Part shown: one piece after another, positions 19,387-28,824 of the stretch
Position numbering within the stretch: the first letter of the stretch is position 1
Layout: the number at the start of each line of letters is the position of its first letter
From: an uncultured Psychroflexus sp.
Lineage (GTDB): Bacteria > Bacteroidota > Bacteroidia > Flavobacteriales > Flavobacteriaceae
Assembly (NCBI GenBank): GCA_913062845.1
Contig: CAJXVZ010000024.1
Coordinates: forward strand, 1-43,815
Direction of reading: 5' to 3'
Length of the DNA stretch: 43,815 nucleotides
The notes under the pieces: model-generated
The model's input: the letters and a program-made list of their open reading frames with translations, nothing else
Told to the model about the DNA's origin: nothing
The model's database searches: none
Program-made: the position numbers and the translations under genes

Positions 19387-19974
19387 CTATTCAAAATTTA
19401 TAAGTTCTAAACTATTTCTTTTCGATCGATGAATAAGAACAAAATTATTTATGTCATCAAATAATTCAAGAACCTGCTTTCTTTTTAAACTTGTTTTTCT
19501 ATTAGATAAAATGCTTGGATAAGAAGAAAATTTATATATCTCGAAATTATTAATTAATCCATGTTTTTAAGGGTTCAAATGCAAATAGATAATCACATTC
19601 CTTAAATAGTCTTCATCCAAAATTCGATGTCTTTTAAACCTTACTTTAAATAAACTCCCTTCACGATTAAAGCGTTTATTTATTGCTTTTGTGTAAGCAT
19701 TAAATAAGTTTGAAAATGGTTGAGATAGTTTATTTTCGTTAAACGATTTAATCGAACTTTTTAGTTCTTCTACCGATTTTATTCTAACAACCATATGAAA
19801 ATGATTTTTTAACATGCAATAGGCATAAACATCAGCTACAGGAACAATATGTTTCTTTAATAATTTCAAAAAATAAAAATAATTATCGTCAGCTTTAAAA
19901 ATATCCTCCTTATTGTTACCCCTATTAAAAATATGGTAATAAAAATCAGGTTCTAAAACATCATAACTTTCCAC
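19387..19974 (-). pseudogene. REP-associated tyrosine transposase (RAYT), broken by one nonsense codon
   Basis: Translating the minus strand from 19974 gives a Y1/HUH transposase-like protein: YHIFNRGNN near the start, the metal-binding HUH pair H58/H60 in MLKNHFHMVV, and YLRNVIIYLHLNP (123-135), which should include the catalytic tyrosine. A TAA at 19567-19569 then stops the frame. The same frame continues as KHGLINNFEIYKFSSYPSIL and on to a TAG at 19387-19389, which is the expected C-terminal part of the family (the site commonly reads NPxKHG). A single change such as CAA to TAA would explain it. The full gene would have been 195 codons. It starts only 10 bp after the GH65 stop, inside the enzyme operon. 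The truncated 135-residue product keeps the HUH motif but lacks about 60 residues. Confidence 0.88.
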
Positions 19975-19984
19975 GTATATACTT

Positions 19985-22294
19985 TCATTTCACCTCAACA
20001 GCTTCTCCATTCTTCAATTGAACCAGTTTTCCATTCACGAGAATTTCTCGTTCTTTCTGTCCTTCAAGATGGAAGCTTGCACCTTCCTGGCTCACTTTTA
20101 CAGTGATGATATTTTCTCTGAAATTTACTTTAAAAGTATAAGCTTCCCATTCTTTAGGAATTTTAGGTGTAAAACTCGGTTTATTATCTCTTATACGCAT
20201 GCCGCCGAAGCCTTCAACAATACTCATCCAGGTACCGGCCATACTGGTGATGTGGCAACCTTCTTTTACTTCTTTATTATAATCATCAAGGTCTAATCTG
20301 GACGTTCTCAGATAAAACTCATAAGCCTGAGGCATTCGGTCCAACAGAGCTGCCTGAATGCTATGTACGCAGGGCGAAAGGGATGACTCATGAACCGTAA
20401 ATGGCTCATAAAAATCAAAATGCTTCTCTAATTCTTCCCTGCTAAAATGGTCTTCAAAGAAATAAAAGCCCTGTAACGTATCGGCTTGTTTGATGTATGG
20501 CGAGCGTAAAATTCTGTCCCAGGACCAGTGCTGATTAATTGGGCGTTGTGTTTGATCAAGGTCTTTGACTGTAATTAATTCTTTGTCTAAAAAGCCATCC
20601 TGCTGCAAGTAGACGCCATGCTCGTCAGAATAAGGAAAATACATATTATGCGCAACATCCATAAAAGCATCAATCTCCTCCTCTTCAAACTCTGTGTTTG
20701 CTTTTATTCTGGAGTAGTCATCCTTATAGTGTTCTTTTAAGATATTCAAATTTTCTACGGCATATTCCAAACACCATTTCGCTATGTAATTAGTGTAAAA
20801 ATTATTGTTGATGTTATTTTCATATTCGTTAGGTCCGGTTACGCCGAGAATGACATATTTATTTTTTTGTTTTGAGAATGTAGCTCTTTGTTTCCAGAAT
20901 CTGGCTATACCCAAAAGTACTTCCATACCCATTTCCGGTATGTAAGAGTAATCATTCGTATATCTGACATAATTATAGATAGCAAAAGCTATTGCGCCAT
21001 TTCTGTGTATTTCTTCAAAGGTAATTTCCCATTCATTATGGCATTCTTCTCCATTCATGGTTACCATGGGATAAAGTGCGGCACCATCTTTAAAGCCTAA
21101 TTTTTGTGCATTTTCAATGGCTTTTTCTAAATGATTGTAACGATAAGTCAGTAGATTTCGGGCTACTTCTCTGTCTTTTGTCGCCATATAAAATGGTAAA
21201 CAATAGGCTTCTGTATCCCAGTATGTACTACCGCCGTACTTTTCACCGGTAAAGCCTTTTGGACCAATATTCAGTCTTGGGTCTTTACCGAGGTAAGTTT
21301 GATTGAGTTGAAAAATATTAAATCTTATCCCTTGTTGAGCTTTGGTATCACCTTCAATCTTTATATCACTCATGTGCCAGATGTCTTCCCAGGCTTGTTT
21401 TTGTTCATTTAGGAGACTTTCATAACCTTTGCTTAATGCAATGTCCAAAACATTTGAAGCAGCTTCAATTAACTTGTCCTTATCGTGGTTTAAAGATGTC
21501 ACATAACCTGCAAACTTGTGAAGAGATAAGGTTTGATTTTTCTTGATGCTGCATTCATAAGCAATATATACCTTTTTAGATTTTTGATGCGTATCCGGTT
21601 TTACAGATAAAAGTTTGCCATCACAATACAACTGAGATTGCATGTAGGTACAAACATGAAAATTGGTTTTCATAGTATGAGACTGCACAAAACCACGTTC
21701 ACCCGTATTTTTCACATCAGTTATTTCCCAGAACTTGTCGTCCCAGTTAGAATCCTGATTGGTTATACCGGCATCTACATAAGGCGAATACGTGATAGAC
21801 GCATCTGAATTGAGTGGAGTAATCTGATAGTTGATTACACCCAACTCGTCGTGCGTTAAGCTTAAAAAACGTGTAGCTTCTATTTTTAATACAATGCCGT
21901 TTCTTAACTCAGCTTCGAAGGAGCGCTTGTGCCAGCCTTCTTTCATATTGAGCTCTCTCTTAAAATTGTTAATGGACTTACAGGTTTTCATATCAAATCT
22001 GTCCCCATTAATATGAATATGAATGCCAATCCAGTTTGGTGCGTTCAATACCTTAGCGAAATATTCAGGATAGCCGTTTTTCCACCAGCCTACTCTGGTC
22101 TTGTCCGGATAGTAAATACCGGCAATATAACTGCCCTGAAAAGTCTGACCTGAATAGTCTTCTTCAAAATTGGCACGTTGGCCCATTGCACCATTCCCTA
22201 TACTGAAAAGGGACTCTGACGACTCAACTCTTTCAGGGTCAAAGCCTTCTTCTATGATTGACCAATCGTTTGGAGTGATATAATCTTGATTCAT
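19985..22294 (-). CDS. GH65 maltose (or related disaccharide) phosphorylase
   Basis: 769 residues, no signal peptide, cytoplasmic. Family 65 enzymes split alpha-glucosyl disaccharides with phosphate, giving beta-glucose-1-phosphate and free glucose for maltose. The N-terminal NGAMGQRANFEE, the barrel STYWDTEAYCLPFY (356-369), the EECHNEWEITFEEIHRNGAI block (416-435) and the catalytic acid E490 in GVTGPNEYENN fit maltose phosphorylase (the acid is E487 in the Lactobacillus brevis enzyme, as I recall). The neighbour pgmB, 27 bp upstream, uses exactly the beta-anomer it makes. Kojibiose or trehalose phosphorylase activity is possible in the family; the starch context makes maltose most likely. 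Confidence 0.92.
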   Translation of the reverse strand: MNQDYITPNDWSIIEEGFDPERVESSESLFSIGNGAMGQRANFEEDYSGQTFQGSYIAGIYYPDKTRVGWWKNGYPEYFAKVLNAPNWIGIHIHINGDRFDMKTCKSINNFKRELNMKEGWHKRSFEAELRNGIVLKIEATRFLSLTHDELGVINYQITPLNSDASITYSPYVDAGITNQDSNWDDKFWEITDVKNTGERGFVQSHTMKTNFHVCTYMQSQLYCDGKLLSVKPDTHQKSKKVYIAYECSIKKNQTLSLHKFAGYVTSLNHDKDKLIEAASNVLDIALSKGYESLLNEQKQAWEDIWHMSDIKIEGDTKAQQGIRFNIFQLNQTYLGKDPRLNIGPKGFTGEKYGGSTYWDTEAYCLPFYMATKDREVARNLLTYRYNHLEKAIENAQKLGFKDGAALYPMVTMNGEECHNEWEITFEEIHRNGAIAFAIYNYVRYTNDYSYIPEMGMEVLLGIARFWKQRATFSKQKNKYVILGVTGPNEYENNINNNFYTNYIAKWCLEYAVENLNILKEHYKDDYSRIKANTEFEEEEIDAFMDVAHNMYFPYSDEHGVYLQQDGFLDKELITVKDLDQTQRPINQHWSWDRILRSPYIKQADTLQGFYFFEDHFSREELEKHFDFYEPFTVHESSLSPCVHSIQAALLDRMPQAYEFYLRTSRLDLDDYNKEVKEGCHITSMAGTWMSIVEGFGGMRIRDNKPSFTPKIPKEWEAYTFKVNFRENIITVKVSQEGASFHLEGQKEREILVNGKLVQLKNGEAVEVK

Positions 22295-22321
22295 GATATT
22301 TTTTTAAGTATTTACTAAAAT

Positions 22322-22990
22322 TTAATTTTTTGTTTGAGAAATGATGTTTTGAAAGAAATCATAATCAAATTGAGTTAAGTTTTCAAAACAATGGTCTGCT
22401 TCATGCAGAACTTCTTTTTGCCCAATGCCGACACTGAGCATTCCGCCTGCATTAGCTGCTTGAATACCTGCAATGGAATCTTCAAACACAATCGCATTTG
22501 TTGGTTCAGTATTTAATTGCGCACATGCTTTCAAAAAAACCTCAGGATCTGGTTTTCCTTTTTCCACGTGATTGCCGTCTACGATGGCATCAAAAACCTC
22601 AAGCAGGTTTACAGCCTTTAATATAGTTTTGGCGTTTTTACTGGCAGAACCAAGAGCGATGGGATGGTTATTATCCTGTAGTGCAGTCAAAAATTGCTTT
22701 ACACCGGGAAGAATTTCTTTCTCATCCATCTTACTGATAAGATTCAGATAATCCTGATTTTTTTCATCCATTAACTGTTGAAATAATTCTTCTGAAATGG
22801 TTTTATTGCCCCAGGACAAAATTTTCTCAAGGGACTTTACTCTGCTAACGCCTTTTAGCTGCTCATTTTCCTTTTCCGTAAAATTGATATCCAGTTTTTT
22901 TGCCAGTCTTTGCCACGCTATAAAATGATATTTTGCGGTGTCTACAATAACACCGTCTAAGTCGAATATAAAAGCTGTTTTAGTTTTCAT
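22322..22990 (-). CDS. pgmB: Beta-phosphoglucomutase
   Basis: 222-residue HAD-superfamily protein. The catalytic aspartates are D10 and D12 in FDLDGVIVDTAKYH; the helical cap includes WQRLAKKLDINF; motif II is GSASKNAK, the lysine of motif III lies in VEKGKPDPEVF, and motif IV is FEDSIAGIQAA. It converts beta-glucose-1-phosphate to glucose-6-phosphate, the step after maltose phosphorolysis. It sits 11 bp after the MFS gene and 27 bp before GH65, so MFS-pgmB-GH65 is a tight operon. Length and motifs are standard. Confidence 0.95.
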   Translation of the reverse strand: MKTKTAFIFDLDGVIVDTAKYHFIAWQRLAKKLDINFTEKENEQLKGVSRVKSLEKILSWGNKTISEELFQQLMDEKNQDYLNLISKMDEKEILPGVKQFLTALQDNNHPIALGSASKNAKTILKAVNLLEVFDAIVDGNHVEKGKPDPEVFLKACAQLNTEPTNAIVFEDSIAGIQAANAGGMLSVGIGQKEVLHEADHCFENLTQFDYDFFQNIISQTKN

Positions 22991-23001
22991 TTTAATATAT
23001 T

Positions 23002-24480
23002 TTAATTGGTAATTGCTCTGGACTGGGTTTCTTTTACAATAAATACAAATGCAGCTGCAATGAGCATGGAAGCACCTGCAACGACGATCATTGCGATAGG
23101 TTTTTCGTCAAATAACCCTAATAGAAATGGACCAAATAAACCTGCTATGATTTGTGGTAGTGCAATCGTGAAATTAAAGATTCCCATATAAATTCCCATT
23201 TTTTGGGGCGGAAGAGCATTAGATAGAATGGCATAAGGCATCGCGAGTATCGCTGCCCAGGCGATACCAATACCAATCATAGGCAATATCAACATAACAG
23301 CTCCTTTAGGTACCTGAAATGAAGCGATAAATAAATCTACATCTACCAATTGAGCATCTTTAAACAAAAGAAAAGATATAAAACTCAGTCCTCCAAGCAG
23401 CAATGAAAGTGCATAAGTTGGCTTTCGTCCAATAGTGTTGGCTATCTTTATCATGATGATTGAAAAAATGGCAGCAAACAGGGAATAACCAGCAAAGAGA
23501 ATACCAACCCAATCGCCTGCAGCACCTTTGGCAATTTTAAAACTTTCTATGGTTTCCTGAGAAATACCGGATGGGATTTTAGCAGCATCACCATAAAAAT
23601 ACTGAGGCACTTCCCAGATATACTGTCCTATCGCAGGTGTTGTATAGACCCACATTAAAAAAAGTGCAAACCAGGAAAAGAATTGCACTATAGCCAGTTG
23701 TTTCATGGTTTTTGGCATATTGACAACCAACATTACAAATCCCTTTGCTTTTTGAAGAAGAGATTTTTGAGCACTTTCTTCTCTTTGCTTTAGAACTTCA
23801 TCAGGGTCTATACCTTCATTTTTATAATATTCTTCAGGCGGGTATTCTTTTGTTTTAAAAACGGTCCAAAGCACTGACCCGAGTAATATTGTTGCACCAA
23901 TATAAAATGCCCAGGTCACACTGTCTGAAACCTGACCTTTATCAGCGATATTACTAAGACCTATGACATTTGTAAGAATAAAAGGTAATGCTGAACCAAT
24001 TACTGCACCGATATTTATAAGTAAAGACTGGATAGAATAGCCTTTGTTTCTTTGACTGTCGGGCAGCATATCAGCCACTAAAGCTCTAAATGGCTGCATA
24101 GTGACATTAAAACTACCATCCATGATAGCCAGCATCAAGCCTCCAAAAAACATGGCCGGCATAAGTTGTACAAACAAAGGAGAATTTGGCATCAAATACA
24201 TACCTAAGGCCGCAAAAAAGGCACCACCTAATATGAAAGGTCCTCTTCTGCCGAAGCGCTTATTCCAGGTTAAGTCTGATGCGCCTCCAACTATAGGCTG
24301 TACAATTAAACCCATTATTGGTGCTGCAAGCCAAAAAAGTGACAAGGAATGCACATCTGCACCCAGATTTTCTAAAACATTACTAATATTAGCATTTTGA
24401 AGTGCGAATCCGAACTGGACGCCCATGAAACCGAAACTGACATTCCAAATTTCCCAAAATGTGAGTTTTCTTTTACCCAT
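23002..24480 (-). CDS. MFS sugar transporter, SLC45/GPH-like (likely maltose uptake)
   Basis: 492-residue inner-membrane protein with about twelve hydrophobic helices. The loop after helix 2 reads GGASDLTWNKRFGRRGPFIL, matching the SLC45/plant sucrose-transporter signature (RxGRRxPxI), and the N-terminus FGFMGVQFGFALQNANIS is characteristic of that group. It probably carries maltose or short maltodextrins with protons from periplasm to cytoplasm, feeding the phosphorylase encoded two genes later. It is the first gene after the regulator, and a separate promoter with a perfect -7 box lies in the 60-bp gap. A broader alpha-glucoside range cannot be excluded. Confidence 0.88.
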   Translation of the reverse strand: MGKRKLTFWEIWNVSFGFMGVQFGFALQNANISNVLENLGADVHSLSLFWLAAPIMGLIVQPIVGGASDLTWNKRFGRRGPFILGGAFFAALGMYLMPNSPLFVQLMPAMFFGGLMLAIMDGSFNVTMQPFRALVADMLPDSQRNKGYSIQSLLINIGAVIGSALPFILTNVIGLSNIADKGQVSDSVTWAFYIGATILLGSVLWTVFKTKEYPPEEYYKNEGIDPDEVLKQREESAQKSLLQKAKGFVMLVVNMPKTMKQLAIVQFFSWFALFLMWVYTTPAIGQYIWEVPQYFYGDAAKIPSGISQETIESFKIAKGAAGDWVGILFAGYSLFAAIFSIIMIKIANTIGRKPTYALSLLLGGLSFISFLLFKDAQLVDVDLFIASFQVPKGAVMLILPMIGIGIAWAAILAMPYAILSNALPPQKMGIYMGIFNFTIALPQIIAGLFGPFLLGLFDEKPIAMIVVAGASMLIAAAFVFIVKETQSRAITN

Positions 24481-24528
24481 ATGGAAAAGTTTTGATTAAA
24501 CTATAATTTGGAAAGGAAAGTAGTCAGG

Positions 24529-24536
24529 CAAATATA
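24529..24536 (-). promoter_or_regulatory. Promoter -7 box for the MFS-pgmB-GH65 operon
   Basis: The minus strand reads TATATTTG, a perfect match to the Bacteroidetes -7 consensus TAnnTTTG, about 49 bp ahead of the MFS start. The -33 region, expected about 19-21 bp further up, reads TTTT rather than TTTG and falls inside the end of the regulator gene. No ACGAAAA-type operator is seen here. Confidence 0.55.
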
Positions 24537-24540
24537 TAAA

Positions 24541-25596
24541 TTATTTTAATTTAAAAGTGGTTTCTCTTTCAATTATCTTTGTATCAACAACAACAGTTTT
24601 ATAATTCTCCTCCTCTTCACTCTCCAGCTCAAGGCGTTCTATCAATAATTTTGCAGAGATCTTCCCTATTTCAAAACCATTTTGATCAACTGTTGTTAAA
24701 GGTGGATGAGCATGTTTGGACAAAACACCGTCGGTAAATCCAATAACCTGAATATCATCAGGTATATTTTTTCCCATTTTCCTGGCGGCTTTCATTGCTG
24801 TAAGGGCATAAATCTCGTTGACAGCAAAAATTCCATCTATATCCTCTGCTGTTGAAAGAAACTCTTCTACCTGTAGTTCTAAATAATCAAAATTATCAAG
24901 AGAGACTGATTTATCTTCCAGTTTACAGACATGTTTTTCGTTGATGTGTATTCCTTTATCTTTTAATGCTTTTTCATAACCTTTAGTTCTTAGTCTGCCG
25001 ACATTTACGTAATCCTTTGTTGAAATGAGCCCGACACTTTTACATCCACCATCTATAAGTCGGTTGACAGCTTTTTCTGCAGCTACAACATCATCAACAA
25101 TGACTTTATCACAACCCAGATCATCGATCACACGATCAAACATTACAATCGGTATACCCTGATCTATAGTTTCTGAAAGATGATGAAAATCTTTTTTCGA
25201 AAGCGTCTCTTTAGCCACAGACATTATAAAACCGTCAATACTTCCGTTGGCAAGTGTATCTAAATTTATTACCTCTTTATTAAAAGATTCGTTAGATAGC
25301 CCTACGATAACATTGTATCCCTGTGAATTGGCATAAGACTCAATACCGGAAATAACAGTTGTGAAAAAGTGATGAACTATTTCGGGAATAATCACTCCAA
25401 GTGTTTTCGTTTTCCTGTTCTTCAGACTTAGAGCAATATTATTGGGTCTGTAATTATAGAGCTTTGCAAAAGCCTTCACTTTTTCTTTTGTCTCTTTTCC
25501 GATTTCTTTGCTGTCTCTCAAGGCTTTTGATACGGTTGAAACTGAAACGTCTAACTCTTTCGCTATAATTTTTAAAGTCGCTTTCTGTTTAGGCAT
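24541..25596 (-). CDS. LacI-family transcriptional regulator of the starch locus
   Basis: 351 residues. The N-terminal helix-turn-helix TLKIIAKELDVSVSTVSKAL (4-23) and hinge region (YRPNNIALSLKNRKTKTLGV) are classic LacI/PurR, followed by the periplasmic-binding-protein-like sensor core (VIIPEIVHHFFTTVISGIES onward). Such proteins bind palindromic operators and release or bind them when a sugar is present. The gene is divergent from susC, with 243 bp between them that hold the operator candidates. Bacteroides uses SusR for the equivalent locus; a LacI-type regulator is the common flavobacterial alternative. The likely effector is maltose or a maltodextrin, by context only. Whether it represses or activates is not visible. 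Confidence 0.93.
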   Translation of the reverse strand: MPKQKATLKIIAKELDVSVSTVSKALRDSKEIGKETKEKVKAFAKLYNYRPNNIALSLKNRKTKTLGVIIPEIVHHFFTTVISGIESYANSQGYNVIVGLSNESFNKEVINLDTLANGSIDGFIMSVAKETLSKKDFHHLSETIDQGIPIVMFDRVIDDLGCDKVIVDDVVAAEKAVNRLIDGGCKSVGLISTKDYVNVGRLRTKGYEKALKDKGIHINEKHVCKLEDKSVSLDNFDYLELQVEEFLSTAEDIDGIFAVNEIYALTAMKAARKMGKNIPDDIQVIGFTDGVLSKHAHPPLTTVDQNGFEIGKISAKLLIERLELESEEEENYKTVVVDTKIIERETTFKLK

Positions 25597-25730
25597 AATT
25601 TATAATATGGTTTAAATATAAATAAAAAATTGAAACATTAACATTGTATTATTCTTAAGTAATTACGCTTTAAATATGATATTTGTCATAATTAGCTTTA
25701 GTTTTGAGCGATAATTGAAAAGTTGTCAAC

Positions 25731-25766
25731 ACGAAAACGTTAGAGTCGTTACGAAAATGTTTGCGT
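25731..25766 (+). promoter_or_regulatory. Paired LacI-type operator candidates before susC
   Basis: Two sites fit the palindrome ACGAAAACGTTTTCGT: 25731-25746 matches 13 of 16 positions and 25751-25766 matches 14 of 16. Their starts are exactly 20 bp apart, about two helical turns, which would put two dimers on one face of the DNA. The second overlaps the -33 box. A further half site, ATTTTCGT, lies at 25783-25790. The consensus was derived from these sites themselves, so the call is inference. Confidence 0.55.
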
Positions 25767-25789
25767 TAAAGAAATATTAATTATTTTCG
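25760..25789 (+). promoter_or_regulatory. susC promoter (Bacteroidetes type)
   Basis: A TTTG at 25760-25763 is followed after 18 bp by TATTTTCG at 25782-25789, one mismatch from TAnnTTTG. The expected transcript start is near 25796, giving a leader of about 44 nt. The overlap with the operator candidate at 25751-25766 suits repression. Confidence 0.55.
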
Positions 25790-25839
25790 TACACGGAAGT
25801 AAAGTAGTTTCAATTTAAAATTATAAATCATTAAAATTT

Positions 25840-28773
25840 ATGAACACAATCAAATTATTTTGTTTGTTGTTGATTTTTCCGCTAAGTATTTTAGCCCAAA
25901 ACACAGTTTCAGGAACTGTGGTTGATGATCTAGGTATTCCGGTACCTGGTATTAACATTTTGGTAGAAGGTACCCAACGAGGAACCACAACAGACTTTGA
26001 CGGTAACTACTCCATTGATCTTAACAATGGTGAAGTTTTGGTTTTTGGCTATTTAGGCTTTAAAACACAGAAAGTGACCTATACTGGTCAAAGCACTATT
26101 AACATTACCTTGGAGCCTGATCAGGAGCAACTTGAAGAAGTTGTACTTATTGGTTATGGTGCAAGTAAGAAAAAAGATTTAACCGGATCGGTAACTTCTA
26201 TTACTGAAGACGACTTTACCAAAGGTAATATTGTAACGCCGGAAAACCTCATCAACGGTAGGGTTGCTGGTGTAACAGTTACCACAGGCGGTGCGCCGGG
26301 TTCTGGTTCTGCTATCAGAATCAGAGGTGGTGGTTCTTTAGGGGCCAGTAATGACCCGCTTATTGTTATAGATGGACTTCCTTTAAGAGGTTCTGCAGGT
26401 GGTCGTTCAATCCTTTCATCTATCAACCCGAATGACATTAAATCCTTCAACGTGTTAAAGGATGCTGCTGCTACTGCAATTTATGGTAACAGAGCATCAG
26501 GTGGTGTAATCATCATTGAAACCAAAAAAGGCTCTAAGACGTTTCAGGCAGAATTTAATAGTGGTTTAGCCTTTTATGACACCTTCAATCAAATAGATAT
26601 ATTTGATGCCAACCAGTTCCGTAATGTTATTGCCCAGCAACGTCCTCAGGATGTTTCATTATTAGGTAATGCCAATACAAACTGGCAGGATGTTATTTTT
26701 ACTACCGGTCGACATATTGAAAATAACTTGTCCTTAAGCGGTCAGTTATTTGACAAACTTCCTGTGAGATTATCCCTTGGACGTTTCGACCAGGAAGGTG
26801 TTTTATTAACTGATGAATATGTGAGAAACACGGCTTCATTAGCTTTAAACCCTTCTTTCTTTGACGATAAATTGAGAATAAACCTTAATGCCAACTATAC
26901 CCGTGAAAGCAATAGGTTTGCAGATGGTGGCGCTATAGGTAATGCTAACAGGTTTGATCCAACCCAACCGGTTTATGATGAAAATTCACCTTTTGGAGGA
27001 TTTTTCGAGCATTTCACTATCGGACCAAATGGTTTACCTAACAGACGTCTTTCTGCCCGAAACCCTTTAGCGTTGTTATTACAGAGAGAAAATGTACAAG
27101 ACAAAGACAGATTTTACGGAAACCTGAACTTAGATTACAGATTTCATTTTCTACCTCAGGTAAGAGCTGTTGTGAACTTAGGTATTGATGAGTCATCGTC
27201 CAATGGAACAAATGAACTTTCCAGAGAAAGTATAAATGGTAATTTATATAGCGATGGTACTTATAATGGTAGTTTTGTAAGATATGAAGACAATACAAGA
27301 AACGTTCTTGCCGATGCTTATTTAAAATATAATCAGGATATTACTGATGACATAAGCCTTAGAGCTACCGTAGGTTATTCATATCAAAAATTTGAAAGTG
27401 ACTCATTCTTTTCAAATGATCTTAGAGCTGAAAACGTTCTTGCACCGGAATCCAATGTAGGAGATGACCTGATTCTCATAGGTTATCTTGGAAGAGCATT
27501 TGTAACTTTAAAAGATAAATACATTTTTTCTTATTCCATAAGACGAGATGGATCATCACGCTTTTCTGAAGGCAATAAATTTGGTATCTTCCAGGCCGCA
27601 GCATTCTCGTGGAATATTTCTGATGAGAACTTCTTAAAAGATTCTGATTTTTTATCAAATTTAAAACTAAGAGTGAGCTACGGTGAAACCGGACAACAGG
27701 AAGTAGGTCCTAACATATTAGGTACTCAAAACTATACCACTTCTTTGGAACAAGCGCAGTACTTCTTTGGCGGAAGTCCGTTTACAGCCGCCTTTCCTAC
27801 GGCCTTCAACCCGTTTGCAACCTGGGAAACAGCTAAAACTACCAACTTTGGTATTGACTACGGTTTCTTTAACGACAGAATTACCGGTTCTATAGACGTT
27901 TACAATAGAGATACAGAAGATCTCTTTATCTTTGCCCCTGTACCTGAAGGTGCCAACTTTACCAATTTCATTGATCAAAATACAGGTACTTTAAACACAC
28001 GTGGTGTTGAATTTAGCGTGAATGCTCAGGTTTTCGACTCCAAAGGTGATAAAGACAAATTTGACTGGAATCTGAACTATAACGTAACCTATTTAGACCA
28101 GGAAATCACAGAACTTCCAAACGACTTTGACATTCGTACAGGAGGTATCGGCGGTGGTACAGGAGGTACCATTCAAATTAACCGAGTTGGACATGCACCA
28201 ACCTCTTTCTATGTTTACAATCAAATTTATGACAGTAATGGTAATCCTATAGAAGGCGCTTATTCAGACCTGAACGGAGATAATGTCATTAATGATGATG
28301 ACCGATACATTTATAGAAATCCTGTAGCAGATCTATTGATGGGCTTCCAGTCAACAATGCGATACAAAAACTTTGACTTTGCCTTTAATTTAAGAGCAAG
28401 CTTCAATAATTATGTTTTCAATAACGTTAACGCTGCTAACGCACAATTCAATTTATTATTGGATAACGAAGTATTAGGCAACATTCCAAGAAATGTACTG
28501 GATACTGGTTTTGTAGTGAATTCTCAGGAAAATACACTTTCAGATATTTATATCGAAAATGCATCCTTTTTGAGAATGGACAACATGCAAATAGGTTATA
28601 CCATCGACAAGTATAAAGATGAAGCGGGAATAATCAGATTGTCATTCAATGTTCAAAATCCTTTTATTATAACAGATTACTCAGGAACAGATCCGGAAGT
28701 TTTTGGAGGAATTGATAATACAATATATCCAAGACAACGTGTATTCTTATTTGGAATGAATTTCCAATTTTAA
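25840..28773 (+). CDS. SusC-like TonB-dependent receptor for maltodextrin
   Basis: 977-residue outer-membrane protein. A Sec signal (cut after SILAQ, residue 20) is followed by a carboxypeptidase-regulatory-like domain (about 22-95, SGTVVDDLGIPVPGINILV), a TonB-contact stretch LEEVVLIGYG (97-106), the plug (about 110-230, including RIRGGGSLGASNDPLIVIDG) and the 22-strand barrel ending in an aromatic residue (FGMNFQF). With SusD it forms the pore-and-lid importer of oligosaccharides, powered by TonB. It is the first gene of the plus-strand operon and the SusD gene follows after 51 bp. The neighbours identify starch or maltodextrin as cargo; the sequence alone does not. Confidence 0.96.
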   Translation: MNTIKLFCLLLIFPLSILAQNTVSGTVVDDLGIPVPGINILVEGTQRGTTTDFDGNYSIDLNNGEVLVFGYLGFKTQKVTYTGQSTINITLEPDQEQLEEVVLIGYGASKKKDLTGSVTSITEDDFTKGNIVTPENLINGRVAGVTVTTGGAPGSGSAIRIRGGGSLGASNDPLIVIDGLPLRGSAGGRSILSSINPNDIKSFNVLKDAAATAIYGNRASGGVIIIETKKGSKTFQAEFNSGLAFYDTFNQIDIFDANQFRNVIAQQRPQDVSLLGNANTNWQDVIFTTGRHIENNLSLSGQLFDKLPVRLSLGRFDQEGVLLTDEYVRNTASLALNPSFFDDKLRINLNANYTRESNRFADGGAIGNANRFDPTQPVYDENSPFGGFFEHFTIGPNGLPNRRLSARNPLALLLQRENVQDKDRFYGNLNLDYRFHFLPQVRAVVNLGIDESSSNGTNELSRESINGNLYSDGTYNGSFVRYEDNTRNVLADAYLKYNQDITDDISLRATVGYSYQKFESDSFFSNDLRAENVLAPESNVGDDLILIGYLGRAFVTLKDKYIFSYSIRRDGSSRFSEGNKFGIFQAAAFSWNISDENFLKDSDFLSNLKLRVSYGETGQQEVGPNILGTQNYTTSLEQAQYFFGGSPFTAAFPTAFNPFATWETAKTTNFGIDYGFFNDRITGSIDVYNRDTEDLFIFAPVPEGANFTNFIDQNTGTLNTRGVEFSVNAQVFDSKGDKDKFDWNLNYNVTYLDQEITELPNDFDIRTGGIGGGTGGTIQINRVGHAPTSFYVYNQIYDSNGNPIEGAYSDLNGDNVINDDDRYIYRNPVADLLMGFQSTMRYKNFDFAFNLRASFNNYVFNNVNAANAQFNLLLDNEVLGNIPRNVLDTGFVVNSQENTLSDIYIENASFLRMDNMQIGYTIDKYKDEAGIIRLSFNVQNPFIITDYSGTDPEVFGGIDNTIYPRQRVFLFGMNFQF

Positions 28774-28824
28774 GAATTGTTAATTTGAAATAAGTAAAAT
28801 TATTAGTAAATTTAAAATAAAAAT

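Noticed and set aside
25783-25790. Third full operator at the -7 box of susC
   Set aside because: Only the right half (ATTTTCGT) matches; the left half is AT-rich with no resemblance to ACGAAAAC.
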